DNA of 64,000 bases from Paenibacillus_AA sp045062745 (GTDB taxonomy: Bacteria > Bacillota > Bacilli > Paenibacillales > NBRC-103111), in contig NZ_JBJGED010000001.1 of NCBI RefSeq assembly GCF_045062745.1, forward strand, positions 186,001 to 250,000, read 5' to 3'. This document shows positions 43,311 through 51,497 of this stretch, in pieces. Every line of letters begins with the position of its first letter. The stretch's first letter is position 1. The position numbers and the translations under genes are program-made. A model generated the notes under the pieces. It made no database searches, was not told the origin of the DNA, and was given only the letters and a program-made list of their open reading frames with translations.

Positions 43311-44323
43311 TCCCTGTTTCCTCGCTTTCTCAGCAAATACAGAAATAACGGAGCGCCGACCGCTCCCATGATAATCCCGACGGGCAGCTCGACCGGTGCG
43401 AATACGATTCGGGAGACCGTGTCGAAAATGGTAAGCACGGCGACGCCAAGCAGCATGGCAGCCGGGAGCAGCAGCCGGTAATCGTTGCCGACGAGCAGCC
43501 TTGCGGCATGGGGGACGACAAGGCCTACAAACGCGAGCAGACCCACGACGCTGACGGCGCTTGCGGATAGAAGCGCTGCTGCAGCTGTCACTCCAACTCT
43601 CATTCTCTCAACGTTTAAGCCTATTCCTTTTGCATCCGAATCGCCGAGCATCAAGATGTTTATACGCTGTGCAGCCATCAGCGCGAACAAGACGCCGACG
43701 ATGGTGTACGGCAGCAGCAACTGCAGATGAGGCCAGCTTTTTGCCGAAAGCCCGCCGACCATAAAGAGCAAGGCTCCGTCCACTCGATCGCTGTAAAATA
43801 CGAGCAACCCCGAGATGCCCGAACTGAAAAACGCGGAGACGGCTACCCCGGCCAGAATGAGGCGGCCTGGACTGACGCCGTTTTGCCAAGCGAGCGCATA
43901 AATAATCATGCAGGCGACGATCGCCCCAACAAACGCTATTGGCGTCATCAAGTAGGAATAGGCAGGGAACATGACCAGCGTCGCGATACCGAACAATCCC
44001 GCGCCTGAAGAAACACCAATAATGTGCGGATCCGCCATCGAATTCCGCATGACGCCCTGCAACAAAGTACCTGCAAGCGATAGGTTGATGCCTACGAGAG
44101 CGGCGATTAGCGTTCTGGGCAGTCGGACATTCCATATGATCGCCTGGACGGATCCCTGCACCTCGCCCGTAAGTACGCGGTAAATATCCGTTAAGCCGAC
44201 TTGGACCGCACCGCTGACGATGCTGAATACGATACCCGCTGTAGCCAACAGCGCGAGTGTAGCGAAGACAGCCATCCGCCATGGCAAGGAGCCTCGTACA
44301 TTCGATGCCGTTCTAGCTTCCAT
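43307..44323 (-). CDS. FecCD-family ABC permease
   Basis: 338 residues with about nine to ten membrane helices. Landmarks are VRLPRTLIAALVGINLSLAG near 85, the coupling region GNDYRLLLPAAMLLG near 275, and ELPVGIIMGAVGAPLFLYLL at the end. It imports a metal chelate, heme or corrinoid. The ATG at 44323 lies inside the end of the binding-protein gene; the longer frame upstream is antisense to it. It is the only permease gene, so it should work as a homodimer. Confidence 0.94.
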   Translation of the reverse strand: MEARTASNVRGSLPWRMAVFATLALLATAGIVFSIVSGAVQVGLTDIYRVLTGEVQGSVQAIIWNVRLPRTLIAALVGINLSLAGTLLQGVMRNSMADPHIIGVSSGAGLFGIATLVMFPAYSYLMTPIAFVGAIVACMIIYALAWQNGVSPGRLILAGVAVSAFFSSGISGLLVFYSDRVDGALLFMVGGLSAKSWPHLQLLLPYTIVGVLFALMAAQRINILMLGDSDAKGIGLNVERMRVGVTAAAALLSASAVSVVGLLAFVGLVVPHAARLLVGNDYRLLLPAAMLLGVAVLTIFDTVSRIVFAPVELPVGIIMGAVGAPLFLYLLRKRGNRE

Positions 44324-45290
44324 AGATCTCTGGGTACACCAGCTTGGCCATATACTGGAATGTCCGATCGACATTCAACCCAGCCGGATTTACGAAATCC
44401 GAAGTTAGAAACGCCATCCTGCCTTCCTTGACCGCCCGAAGTGAAGCCCATGCCGGGTTGCTCTCCAGGTCGCTTTTCAGCTTCTTCTGGCCGAATTGCT
44501 CCGTACCGTGCACGCTGATGAACAAATAATCCGGATCCGCTTCTATTAACTTTTCGATGCTGTAAGGAACGGAGCCAGGAATGTGCCCGGACGGCGTAGC
44601 GATTGCCACATTCTTCATTTTCAGTCGTTCGGCGATGTCGAGTGCGAGGCTGTCATGGACTGCAATCGATATCCCCATGGGCATAATCGTAAGAATAGCG
44701 AACGTCGGCGAACGGTCAGGCACTTTTTGTACTATATTCCGGATTCGCTCGTCGGTCTCTTTCAGCGCTTTTTCGGTCTCCGGCATGTTTCCTATAATGC
44801 TCCCGAGCAGCCTCCCCTTGCTTTGGAAATCGTCGTAGCTTTCGATTTTAAGAAAGGCGAATGGAATATCCGCGACTGCAAGTGCGTCAATCAATGGAGT
44901 ATGAAAGAAGGGATGTCCGATCACAAGGTCCGGTTCCAGGCTTGTGATTTTTTCCAGACTAACCTGGTTGATCAGCCCGACGTCAACGGCAGTCTCGGCC
45001 CCCTCCGGGACCGTAACGGCAGGTGCGCTCGCTCTCCCGACCACATGGCCCCCAAGCTGGTAGAACAATTCCAGCGCCTCATTCAGAATGACTATGCGTT
45101 CAGGCTTCGACTGCAGGACGACTTCCTTGCCCCTATCATCGGTAAAGGTCAAGTACGGCTCGCCCGCATCGCCCGTACTCGCGGCACTATCGTGGTTATG
45201 GATATCATCCGTATTGGAGGTGGAGTTGCAGCCTAGCAGCATCAGTATGAAGATGAGGCTCATCAGCGTGATAGAGATTTTACGGTTCAA
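44313..45290 (-). CDS. ABC transporter substrate-binding lipoprotein (FecB/BtuF type)
   Basis: 325 residues from a TTG at 45290, chosen for AGAAGGA eight bases upstream. The signal peptide ends in the lipobox MLLGC near residue 21, followed by a His/Asp/Ser-rich linker (SNTDDIHNHDSA). The ligand domain has DRGKEVVLQSKPERIVIL near 55 and LEPDLVIGH near 120. It captures a metal chelate, heme or cobalamin outside the membrane and delivers it to the FecCD permease. No biosynthesis gene is beside it. No clear Fur box was found in front. Confidence 0.92.
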   Translation of the reverse strand: MNRKISITLMSLIFILMLLGCNSTSNTDDIHNHDSAASTGDAGEPYLTFTDDRGKEVVLQSKPERIVILNEALELFYQLGGHVVGRASAPAVTVPEGAETAVDVGLINQVSLEKITSLEPDLVIGHPFFHTPLIDALAVADIPFAFLKIESYDDFQSKGRLLGSIIGNMPETEKALKETDERIRNIVQKVPDRSPTFAILTIMPMGISIAVHDSLALDIAERLKMKNVAIATPSGHIPGSVPYSIEKLIEADPDYLFISVHGTEQFGQKKLKSDLESNPAWASLRAVKEGRMAFLTSDFVNPAGLNVDRTFQYMAKLVYPEIYGS

Positions 45291-45360
45291 TGTTCTGTTC
45301 CTTCTTTCTCGCTTCGTTTTGATAGAATAGAATCGCACGTTGAACTCTAAGAAGACTACG

Positions 45361-45705
45361 TCACCGCGTCTCCAATTGGTCCAGCCATACCGCCAGCAAG
45401 TTTATTTCTTCCTTGGTCAATTTGTTCGAGAACGCCGGCATCCCGCTCCCGCCTTCGGCGATTTTCCCAGCGATCTGCTCCGTCGACATGATTGCCCCCA
45501 ATTCCTTTAAACTCGGTCCGACGCGACCTCCCAAATCAGCCGCATGACAAGAAATACATTGTCGTTTATAGATCGCAACGGCGGCTTTGTTGTTCGGGTC
45601 GGCAAGAGCCTCGTGCTCTTCGGCTCCCTGGCGGTTCCCTTGGCAACCGGCGGCAAGAACGAACGTTGCCATCGATAGCAGCATCAAGCAAAATGTTTTC
45701 ATCAT
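45361..45705 (-). CDS. lipid-anchored c-type cytochrome
   Basis: 114 residues. Signal peptide with lipobox VLAAGC near residue 21. The heme motif is CISCH near 50, and the axial Met is in GGSGMPAF near 85, so it is a small mono-heme class I cytochrome like Bacillus c551/c550. It moves electrons on the outer face of the membrane. The ATG at 45705 (followed by a second ATG) has AGGAGGG 14 bases upstream. It lies 70 bases upstream of the ABC importer operon, in the same direction. Confidence 0.93.
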   Translation of the reverse strand: MMKTFCLMLLSMATFVLAAGCQGNRQGAEEHEALADPNNKAAVAIYKRQCISCHAADLGGRVGPSLKELGAIMSTEQIAGKIAEGGSGMPAFSNKLTKEEINLLAVWLDQLETR

Positions 45706-45845
45706 TGAGCCAACCGACTCCCTCCTTTTCACCAATCTATGGCAACATTCTAACAATAGGCTTCCGGACTTAAATGACTAAAAAGAGCTACAAATATGAC
45801 AAAAATGAGAAAGACGAATAACTCCTCGAGCTTCAATTGCGGAAA

Positions 45846-45872
45846 TAAAAAGGAGCCGCAAAATTGCGGCAC
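45846..45872 (-). terminator. terminator of the cupin operon
   Basis: On the minus strand GCCGCA/TGCGGC closes on a short loop and is followed by TCCTTTTTATTT. Confidence 0.75.
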
Positions 45873-45916
45873 ACAAGATACCATTTTCTACCGAAAAGAG
45901 ATTGAATACGTCTCGT

Positions 45917-46459
45917 TTACTTTTCATACGTATATCCGACGGCGGATGCAAGCTTGGCAAACAACCCCAGGAAGACACGCTGAACCCATTCAGGAGGACC
46001 GACGATGAACCCGTCCATGGTTTCCCAGGCAAGCCCCATCCAAAGGGGATTTCTTGGGATCCCTTTTGCGTTTAATTTACCTTCAGCCTCAAGCTTGTGC
46101 AAAAGCTCGAACATGCTCCAGTGAAGGCCGGGCGGGCGAATTTCGTGAATCATGCGCACGCTCTCGTCGCTGACACTCCAGGCCTGATGGACCTGCTTCG
46201 GCCGGATCAGAACGTGCTCTCCCTTTCCGATATCCAATGTTTTGCCGTCAATCCGGAAACGCATGTTTCCCTCGACGATTGTGAATTTTTCTTCAAGAAC
46301 CGGATGCCAATGCGGCCCGTTTATCGCCCCTGGTTTACTTATCAGGTGCTCTAGAATCAAATATTCTCCTTCGTGATCCTTTCCATATTGCTTTAAAGTG
46401 ATCTGATTGCCGTTAGCGAAGGTTAGCATTTTCCCGATTGATTTCTTTAGGTCCGCCAT
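45917..46459 (-). CDS. cupin-domain protein
   Basis: 180 residues. The conserved cupin motif GPHWHPVLEEKFTIVEG near residues 55-71 gives the two His and Glu metal ligands, and the second motif GEHVLIRPKQVHQAW near 86 adds a His. It is a single-domain cupin of unknown reaction. The ATG at 46459 has AGAGGAG upstream and lies inside the end of the preceding membrane-protein gene (47-base overlap). The pair is transcribed from a promoter with response-regulator boxes. Confidence 0.88.
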   Translation of the reverse strand: MADLKKSIGKMLTFANGNQITLKQYGKDHEGEYLILEHLISKPGAINGPHWHPVLEEKFTIVEGNMRFRIDGKTLDIGKGEHVLIRPKQVHQAWSVSDESVRMIHEIRPPGLHWSMFELLHKLEAEGKLNAKGIPRNPLWMGLAWETMDGFIVGPPEWVQRVFLGLFAKLASAVGYTYEK

Positions 46460-46970
46460 GAATATTGCTCCTCTCGCCTTCATTTGGCCGGTATACTCTC
46501 AAGAAACCGAGAAAAATAAGGATCGAGCCGAGAATATTGCAAATCACGCGGAACCAATGGACCCTAATAAATTCGTTGTATACTTGTTGAAGCACCTCAG
46601 TGGAATGAACGGCCGGCCCTTCTATAAACATGATCTCGTTCCGCGGCCATTCCCAGATGACCGAAGCCGCCCCTTCGACAAACATCATCAGCACGCTGCC
46701 GATAACCAATAATCTGGCTTGTTTGTATTTCCAACTAAACAGAATCGCCAATACTCCGCTAATCCAACTTGCCAGTCCTAGAGGCGGGAAATAGGTGTGC
46801 GGACTGGCGACTTGCATAAATTCCATCGCCGTGTTCAACGACGTAGGGATTTCATGGAAGATATTGGGGTACACCATGAACGTGTTCAGAAACATTGAAC
46901 CCAACATGATCCATTGAATCCAGAGATGCACGTTAACCGTCAGCAAAGTGAGCATTCGTTTTCGATCCAT
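46413..46970 (-). CDS. four-helix membrane protein, unknown function
   Basis: 185 residues. Hydrophobic helices: LLTVNVHLWIQWIMLGSMFL, LGLASWISGVLAILF, ARLLVIGSVLMMFVEGA, and FRVICNILGSILIFLGF. The pattern is loosely like DUF1772/anthrone-oxygenase-type proteins, but I would not name it. The ATG at 46970 has AAGGAGG upstream. It shares an operon with the cupin gene and carries the TTAAGAAT direct repeats upstream, so it is likely controlled by the OmpR-type regulator. Confidence 0.8.
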   Translation of the reverse strand: MDRKRMLTLLTVNVHLWIQWIMLGSMFLNTFMVYPNIFHEIPTSLNTAMEFMQVASPHTYFPPLGLASWISGVLAILFSWKYKQARLLVIGSVLMMFVEGAASVIWEWPRNEIMFIEGPAVHSTEVLQQVYNEFIRVHWFRVICNILGSILIFLGFLRVYRPNEGERSNIHGGPKEINRENANLR

Positions 46971-47015
46971 GAGCGATTTCCTCCTTGAATATGCCTTTGT
47001 GGCTGTATGGCTATA

Positions 47016-47069
47016 AGCATACTCAAGGGACATTAACGGCGGCTTGTTCAATTCTTAACACATTCTTAA
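47016..47069 (-). promoter_or_regulatory. promoter with response-regulator direct repeats (cupin operon)
   Basis: On the minus strand TTAAGAAT occurs at 47069-47062 and 47058-47051, an 11-bp pitch. Exactly 29 bases follow before TATGCT (47021-47016). The same layout occurs at 51367-51431. Confidence 0.75.
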
Positions 47070-47071
47070 AT

Positions 47072-47110
47072 AAAAAATGCCTTCAACCCATAAAAACGGG
47101 TCAAAGGCAA
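47072..47110 (-). terminator. terminator of the two-component/multicopper operon
   Basis: On the minus strand TGCCTTTGACCCGT pairs with ATGGGTTGAAGGCA and runs into TTTTTTA. It follows the OmpR-type regulator gene and lies next to the promoter of the cupin operon. Confidence 0.85.
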
Positions 47111-47122
47111 ACGAAGCTTCGG

Positions 47123-47812
47123 CTATTCTTTTCTGAACCGATACCCAACGCCCCAAACCGTTTCGATGTATTGAGGCTCGGACGGGTTCTCTTCAATTTT
47201 CTCGCGTATTTTTCGGATATGGACGGTGATCGTGGAGCTATCTCCGATCGAATCCGGCGACCATATGCGCTCAAATAAATGCTCCTTGCTGAATACGATA
47301 TTGGGATTGGAAGCCAGAAACGTAAGCAGCTCATATTCCTTCGCCGTCAAGGTACGTTTGACTCCTCGGACAAATACGCGACGGGAGCGCGTTTCGATCG
47401 TAATCTCTCCGATTCGAATGGCATGTACTTCGCCGTCCTTCTGAATGAGACGGTTATACCGGGCGATATGAGCTTTTATCCTGGCGACCAATTCATTCGG
47501 ATTGAACGGCTTTTCGATATAGTCATCCGCTCCGCGTTCGAAGCCTCGTATTTTATCGATGTCTTCTTTCTTGGCAGTGACGATCAGGATCGGAATGTCG
47601 ATTTCTTGTCGCAACTTCTTGCATAGTTCAAATCCATTGATTACCGGCAGCATAAGGTCAAGCAGGATAAGGTCGTACGTATAGGTCAGAGCTTTCCGAA
47701 GGCCCTCTTCTCCGGTAGCCGCAATATCGCTCTCGATCCCGTATGATTCCAGGTAGTCCCTCTCCAACTCGGCGATGTCCTGTTCGTCCTCAATAATCAA
47801 TATCCTAGGCAT
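47123..47812 (-). CDS. OmpR/PhoB-family response regulator
   Basis: 229 residues. The receiver domain has IEDEQD (residues 7-12), the phosphorylated Asp in LILLDLMLPVINGFE near 51, and Lys in YIEKPFNPNE near 102. The winged helix DNA-binding domain shows RTLTAKEYELLTFLASNP near 150 and VHIRKIREKIE near 205. The ATG at 47812 has GGAGAG upstream and overlaps the end of the kinase gene. It is the best candidate to bind the TTAAGAAT repeats in front of its own operon and the cupin operon. Confidence 0.94.
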   Translation of the reverse strand: MPRILIIEDEQDIAELERDYLESYGIESDIAATGEEGLRKALTYTYDLILLDLMLPVINGFELCKKLRQEIDIPILIVTAKKEDIDKIRGFERGADDYIEKPFNPNELVARIKAHIARYNRLIQKDGEVHAIRIGEITIETRSRRVFVRGVKRTLTAKEYELLTFLASNPNIVFSKEHLFERIWSPDSIGDSSTITVHIRKIREKIEENPSEPQYIETVWGVGYRFRKE

Positions 47813-48914
47813 TCGGCTCTCCCAACCTTTCCGGTGGCTTGTTGAGATAAAAATAAACAATCGTTCCTTGATGCACGATGCTGGAAGCCCCGATGTGCCC
47901 GTCATGGGCTTCTATAATCTGCTTGGCGATCGCCATTCCAAGCCCGCTGCCGCCGGTAGAGGAATTTCGGGCCGCATCCGCACGGTAGAAGCTCTCGAAA
48001 ATATAAGGCAAGGCATCCGGCGCAATTCCGATCCCATTGTCCTCTATTTCGACCCTCACCCGTTTCGCTTCGGACAACAATCTTATTTCGACTGACTTCG
48101 CCGGTTTATCCATGTATTTCAAACTATTTTGCACGATATTCTCCACGACTCGCCTGATCTGGGATCGGTCTGCCATAACGACATAAGATTCATCCGGATC
48201 ATTGGTAAATACGACGCGCCCCCCATCCTGCTTCAGCCTATCGTACAACTCTTCCAGATAATCGAACAAAAACGACCTCAAGTCCACTTCCTCCAGCTGC
48301 ATCGACACTTTCTTCAAATCAAGCGTGGAATACAGGAACAGCTCATTAATCATCTTCTCCATTGCGCCGGCATTGTGATAGATGGTTCGTGCATAATGCT
48401 CTACCTTGTCCGGGGATCGGGCCACTCCATCGACGATCCCTCTTGCGTATCCTTTAATCGATGTCATCGGGGTCCGAAGGTCATGAGAAATACTTGCGAT
48501 CAATTCCTTGCGGTTCTCCTCGTATTTGGTTTGCAACTCTCTTGCCTCAAGCAGTTTACCCCGCATCTGTTCGAAGATGGACGCAAGCTCGCCAATCTCG
48601 TCGTTGCTCTTGACCGTCATGGAAAACTCCAGATTGCCCTGGGATATTTCTTTTGCCGCCTGTGTGAGTATTCGGACCTGCTGCAAGATGCTCTTCGAAA
48701 CGACATAGGTTATGATTCCGTTGGAAGCCGTGATCGCAAATAGCAAGCCCGTCACTCGTATCGGGGTCAGTTGCTCAAGGTCCGCGGCTTCCAGCCTGCC
48801 CCCTCGGGTGTAGAGGAGAATATATCCGGCAAGCATTTCAATCAAGAGAAAGAGTGCGAAAGGCGCTGCGATCATCGCAATATTCGAAAGAACCAATTTT
48901 TTTCTAATCGACAT
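47805..48914 (-). CDS. sensor histidine kinase (HAMP-HisKA-HATPase)
   Basis: 369 residues. Two membrane helices (IAMIAAPFALFLLIEMLAGYI and VTGLLFAITASNGIITYVV) bracket a very short outer loop. A HAMP domain follows, with the H-box SISHDLRTPMTSIKGYARG near 145 and the G boxes DNGIGIAPD and GGSGLGMAIAKQ near 290-320. The ATG at 48914 has AGGCGGTG upstream; the frame runs 50 codons further up without a better start. The small sensor loop suggests detection in or at the membrane. Confidence 0.92.
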   Translation of the reverse strand: MSIRKKLVLSNIAMIAAPFALFLLIEMLAGYILLYTRGGRLEAADLEQLTPIRVTGLLFAITASNGIITYVVSKSILQQVRILTQAAKEISQGNLEFSMTVKSNDEIGELASIFEQMRGKLLEARELQTKYEENRKELIASISHDLRTPMTSIKGYARGIVDGVARSPDKVEHYARTIYHNAGAMEKMINELFLYSTLDLKKVSMQLEEVDLRSFLFDYLEELYDRLKQDGGRVVFTNDPDESYVVMADRSQIRRVVENIVQNSLKYMDKPAKSVEIRLLSEAKRVRVEIEDNGIGIAPDALPYIFESFYRADAARNSSTGGSGLGMAIAKQIIEAHDGHIGASSIVHQGTIVYFYLNKPPERLGEPNA

Positions 48915-49072
48915 TGGTGCACCGCCTGAATGGAATTTTATTAGGATGGCTTTCCTTCTTACGATTCGACGTTTATCCCTGTACTCCTTTCCTCCGTCGC
49001 CGGTTTGAAACGACCTAAAGAGACGCTGCCTGTTGACATCGTCTCTTCTAAAGCTTCCATACATTCGGCTAT

Positions 49073-50536
49073 TTAGTGCCCGTGATCGTTCTCCCCTTCG
49101 GGAAGCTGCCTCGAAACTTGGGATTCGGTGCCCGGCTCGACAATGACGAATTGCCCCATCATTCCGCTATCTTCATGATAAAGCAGATGACAGTGATACA
49201 TGTAAGGCGTGTCGGGGTCGGGATAGCTTCCGAAATCTACAGCTAATCTAACGGTGGTTCCTTTTGGGATAAAGACCGTATCTTTTCTCCCTCGTTCATA
49301 CACCGGCGGAGCTTTCCCGTTCTTATCCAAGATCGTGAAGGCGGCATCGTGAATATGAAAGTTATGGTCCCATCCATTATTCGTAATCACCCATATCTCC
49401 CGCGAGCCCGCCGGAATGACCTGATCGATCCGATACATGTCCATCTTCTTGCCGTTTATTTTCGATTCGGTCGTCAGGCGGAACTTTCGTTCAGTCGCTT
49501 GACCCGGCACTTCGATCGGAGGCTCCTTGGTAATTTGTTTGGGGAGGGGCGGCGAATTCGCCAATTGTTGGTCCGCGATTATCTTTATCAATTCGAACTC
49601 GCCGTTAAGTATTCCATCTCCGCCTTTGAAGCTGCGCAAGATCGTTTCCTCGCCTGGCTTGAATTCGATCACAATTTCCGCACGCTCACCGGGACTTAAT
49701 AAGAGCCGCTCGATCGAAACCGGCTCAGGGAGAAGTCCGGCATCGTTCCCGATTAATCGAAATGTCCGGTTATCCGAGAAGCCGATCGTATACCCTCTGG
49801 CATTTGAGCCGTTCAGCAGTCTGAACCGGATTTGGCTTGATGTGACCTTCAAATACGGATCGTGCGTCCCGTTGATCAAGATCTGATTGCCAAGCAAACC
49901 GAACGGCTCCAGATTCACTTTCTCGCTTAGAGACCCGTTACCTTGGAACAGCTTATCTTGAATAATAATCGGGATATCGTCAACTCCGTAATCAGAAGGC
50001 AGCTTGGTCGATTCCTCGTCTTCGATCAGAAACAATCCGGCGATTCCACGATACACATGCAGGGCGGTCTTCTCGTGCAGATGAGGATGGTACCATGTTG
50101 TCGCCGCAGGCTGATCGATTGTCCAATGCGGTTTCCAAGTCTCACCCGCCTCTATCATTTGGTGTGGACCGCCATCCATCTCCGCAGGTAACCTCATTCC
50201 GTGCCAATGCAAGGTGGAGGTTTCCTTCAGATTATTGTTCACCTCGAATGAAACTTGATCGCCGCGCGAAACACGGATGGTCGGCCCCAAATAGGAGCCG
50301 TTGATCCCCCAAGTCGGTGTATCCTTTCCTTTAAAAAATTCGGTTGTGCCTGACTGCATGGTCAAGGTAAAGCGCTTCGTGCCAGCGTTATCAATTGTCG
50401 GTTCAAGGAGGGGCGGGATATTCACCGGATTCTTAAATTGAAGTGTACCGACATTCGTCGTATCGTCCCAGCATCCGGCCAGCCCGAGTGCCAGGAACAG
50501 CAGTAGGCACGGTATAGATCGAAAATATCGTTTCAT
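49073..50536 (-). CDS. multicopper oxidase lipoprotein (CueO/laccase type)
   Basis: 487 residues. Signal peptide with lipobox LAGC (near 22), so it is anchored outside the membrane. All four copper motifs are present: HWHG near 109, WYHPHLHEKT near 147, WDHNFHIHD near 388, and YHCHLLYHEDSGMMG near 447. It oxidises a metal ion or phenol and reduces oxygen to water. There is no Met-rich insert typical of CueO. Cu(I) or Fe(II) oxidation are both possible. The start ATG overlaps the previous stop by ATGA. A 158-base gap with a weak hairpin (49019-49046) precedes the kinase gene. Confidence 0.94.
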   Translation of the reverse strand: MKRYFRSIPCLLLFLALGLAGCWDDTTNVGTLQFKNPVNIPPLLEPTIDNAGTKRFTLTMQSGTTEFFKGKDTPTWGINGSYLGPTIRVSRGDQVSFEVNNNLKETSTLHWHGMRLPAEMDGGPHQMIEAGETWKPHWTIDQPAATTWYHPHLHEKTALHVYRGIAGLFLIEDEESTKLPSDYGVDDIPIIIQDKLFQGNGSLSEKVNLEPFGLLGNQILINGTHDPYLKVTSSQIRFRLLNGSNARGYTIGFSDNRTFRLIGNDAGLLPEPVSIERLLLSPGERAEIVIEFKPGEETILRSFKGGDGILNGEFELIKIIADQQLANSPPLPKQITKEPPIEVPGQATERKFRLTTESKINGKKMDMYRIDQVIPAGSREIWVITNNGWDHNFHIHDAAFTILDKNGKAPPVYERGRKDTVFIPKGTTVRLAVDFGSYPDPDTPYMYHCHLLYHEDSGMMGQFVIVEPGTESQVSRQLPEGENDHGH

Positions 50537-50925
50537 TTGTCCGTTTTCACTTTCCTCTTTATTTTAATAATCGCTATCGCAATCAATCCGATCAGTACTC
50601 CCCATATGGCATGCACAATGACGATACCCGTAATCGCATATGGATTCGCTATAGATTGACTGGGGAAGAGCGGGGCAAACGTCGCGCTGATCACAATCGT
50701 AAAAACCCCGTACAGCAGTCCGGTAAGCATCAAATGAAGCAACGGACGATTAATACGCCTTGACACGACGACCACTAACCATATAATCAGAACCCCGATC
50801 GTTATGATCGTACCCGATGCCCGCTCACCCAATAAATCATGCAAACCGACCAGATCCATCAGCGGTCTTACCAGTGCCAAAGCTGCCAAGCCTATGATCA
50901 AAGACCCATTCATCTTTGCTCTCAT
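50533..50925 (-). CDS. four-helix membrane protein, unknown function
   Basis: 130 residues. Hydrophobic helices: LIIGLAALALVRPLMDLVG, TIITIGVLIIWLVVVV, LLHLMLTGLLYGVFTIVI and ITGIVIVHAIWGVLIGLIAI. A basic tail follows. GGAGGAG lies ten bases before the ATG. It overlaps both neighbours by ATGA and so is translationally coupled to the multicopper oxidase. Confidence 0.8.
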   Translation of the reverse strand: MRAKMNGSLIIGLAALALVRPLMDLVGLHDLLGERASGTIITIGVLIIWLVVVVSRRINRPLLHLMLTGLLYGVFTIVISATFAPLFPSQSIANPYAITGIVIVHAIWGVLIGLIAIAIIKIKRKVKTDK

Positions 50926-51323
50926 TGCTTTTCCACTCCTCCGGATTTCAGAATCACGTTTGAATTGGGAAACACGACCCTCTTGGCATGTAAAACCGTC
51001 ATGACGGAAACAGTAAAAAGAACGGCTGCAAGAACAGGATGAACGGCGCCGGCTTCAGGGATATTGGCCGTAATGTACTGGGCATAAATCAACAAGAACA
51101 GGAGCACGCTCATCCACCTGCAATACTTGGGCAATTTACCCGTAAAGGACAGGATAACCATCAAAACGGGGAAAATTTCCATAAATCGTACGAATACAAT
51201 ATGGTTGTACAAGTACGATGAATCCGAGAAAATAGCCATTCCCGCAAAATAGATTTGGATCATGACACTGATAACGAACAACCCGGCTGCCAGCACGAAC
51301 AGCTTTCTAGAAACTTTAGCCAC
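50922..51323 (-). CDS. DUF6220-like membrane protein
   Basis: 133 residues, four helices. The pattern SVMIQIYFAGMAIF near 20 and HIVFVRFMEIFPVLMVILSF near 42 resembles the DUF6220 family of small membrane proteins, sometimes found with redox genes. The start is a GTG with GGGGAG upstream. It is the first gene of the operon with the second membrane protein, multicopper oxidase, kinase and response regulator. Confidence 0.72.
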   Translation of the reverse strand: MAKVSRKLFVLAAGLFVISVMIQIYFAGMAIFSDSSYLYNHIVFVRFMEIFPVLMVILSFTGKLPKYCRWMSVLLFLLIYAQYITANIPEAGAVHPVLAAVLFTVSVMTVLHAKRVVFPNSNVILKSGGVEKQ

Positions 51324-51366
51324 TTCTTATCTCCCCTAGCGGATTAGGATGCGTTTGACAGGAGTT

Positions 51367-51431
51367 ATCATAGCAAGGAGTTGTTGAAAATCTATTTTGC
51401 GATTCTTAAGCCATTCTTAAGCAAATCTTAT
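51367..51431 (-). promoter_or_regulatory. promoter with response-regulator direct repeats (multicopper oxidase operon)
   Basis: On the minus strand ATAAGATT (51431-51424), TTAAGAAT (51420-51413) and TTAAGAAT (51409-51402) are spaced by 11 bp. After 29 bases a -10 TATGAT follows (51372-51367). This equals the spacing at 47016-47069, so both are probably bound by the same regulator. Confidence 0.78.
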
Positions 51432-51441
51432 ACTCTAAACA

Positions 51442-51482
51442 CAAAGGGTCTCCCGCATCAGATTGTGCGCGGAGACCCTTTG
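51442..51482 (-). terminator. terminator of panD
   Basis: A 12-bp perfect stem CAAAGGGTCTCC/GGAGACCCTTTG with a 17-base loop. On the minus strand TGTTTAG follows. It lies only 10 bp from the response-regulator boxes of the neighbouring operon. Confidence 0.7.
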
Positions 51483-51497
51483 CCTATTCTATGCCCA

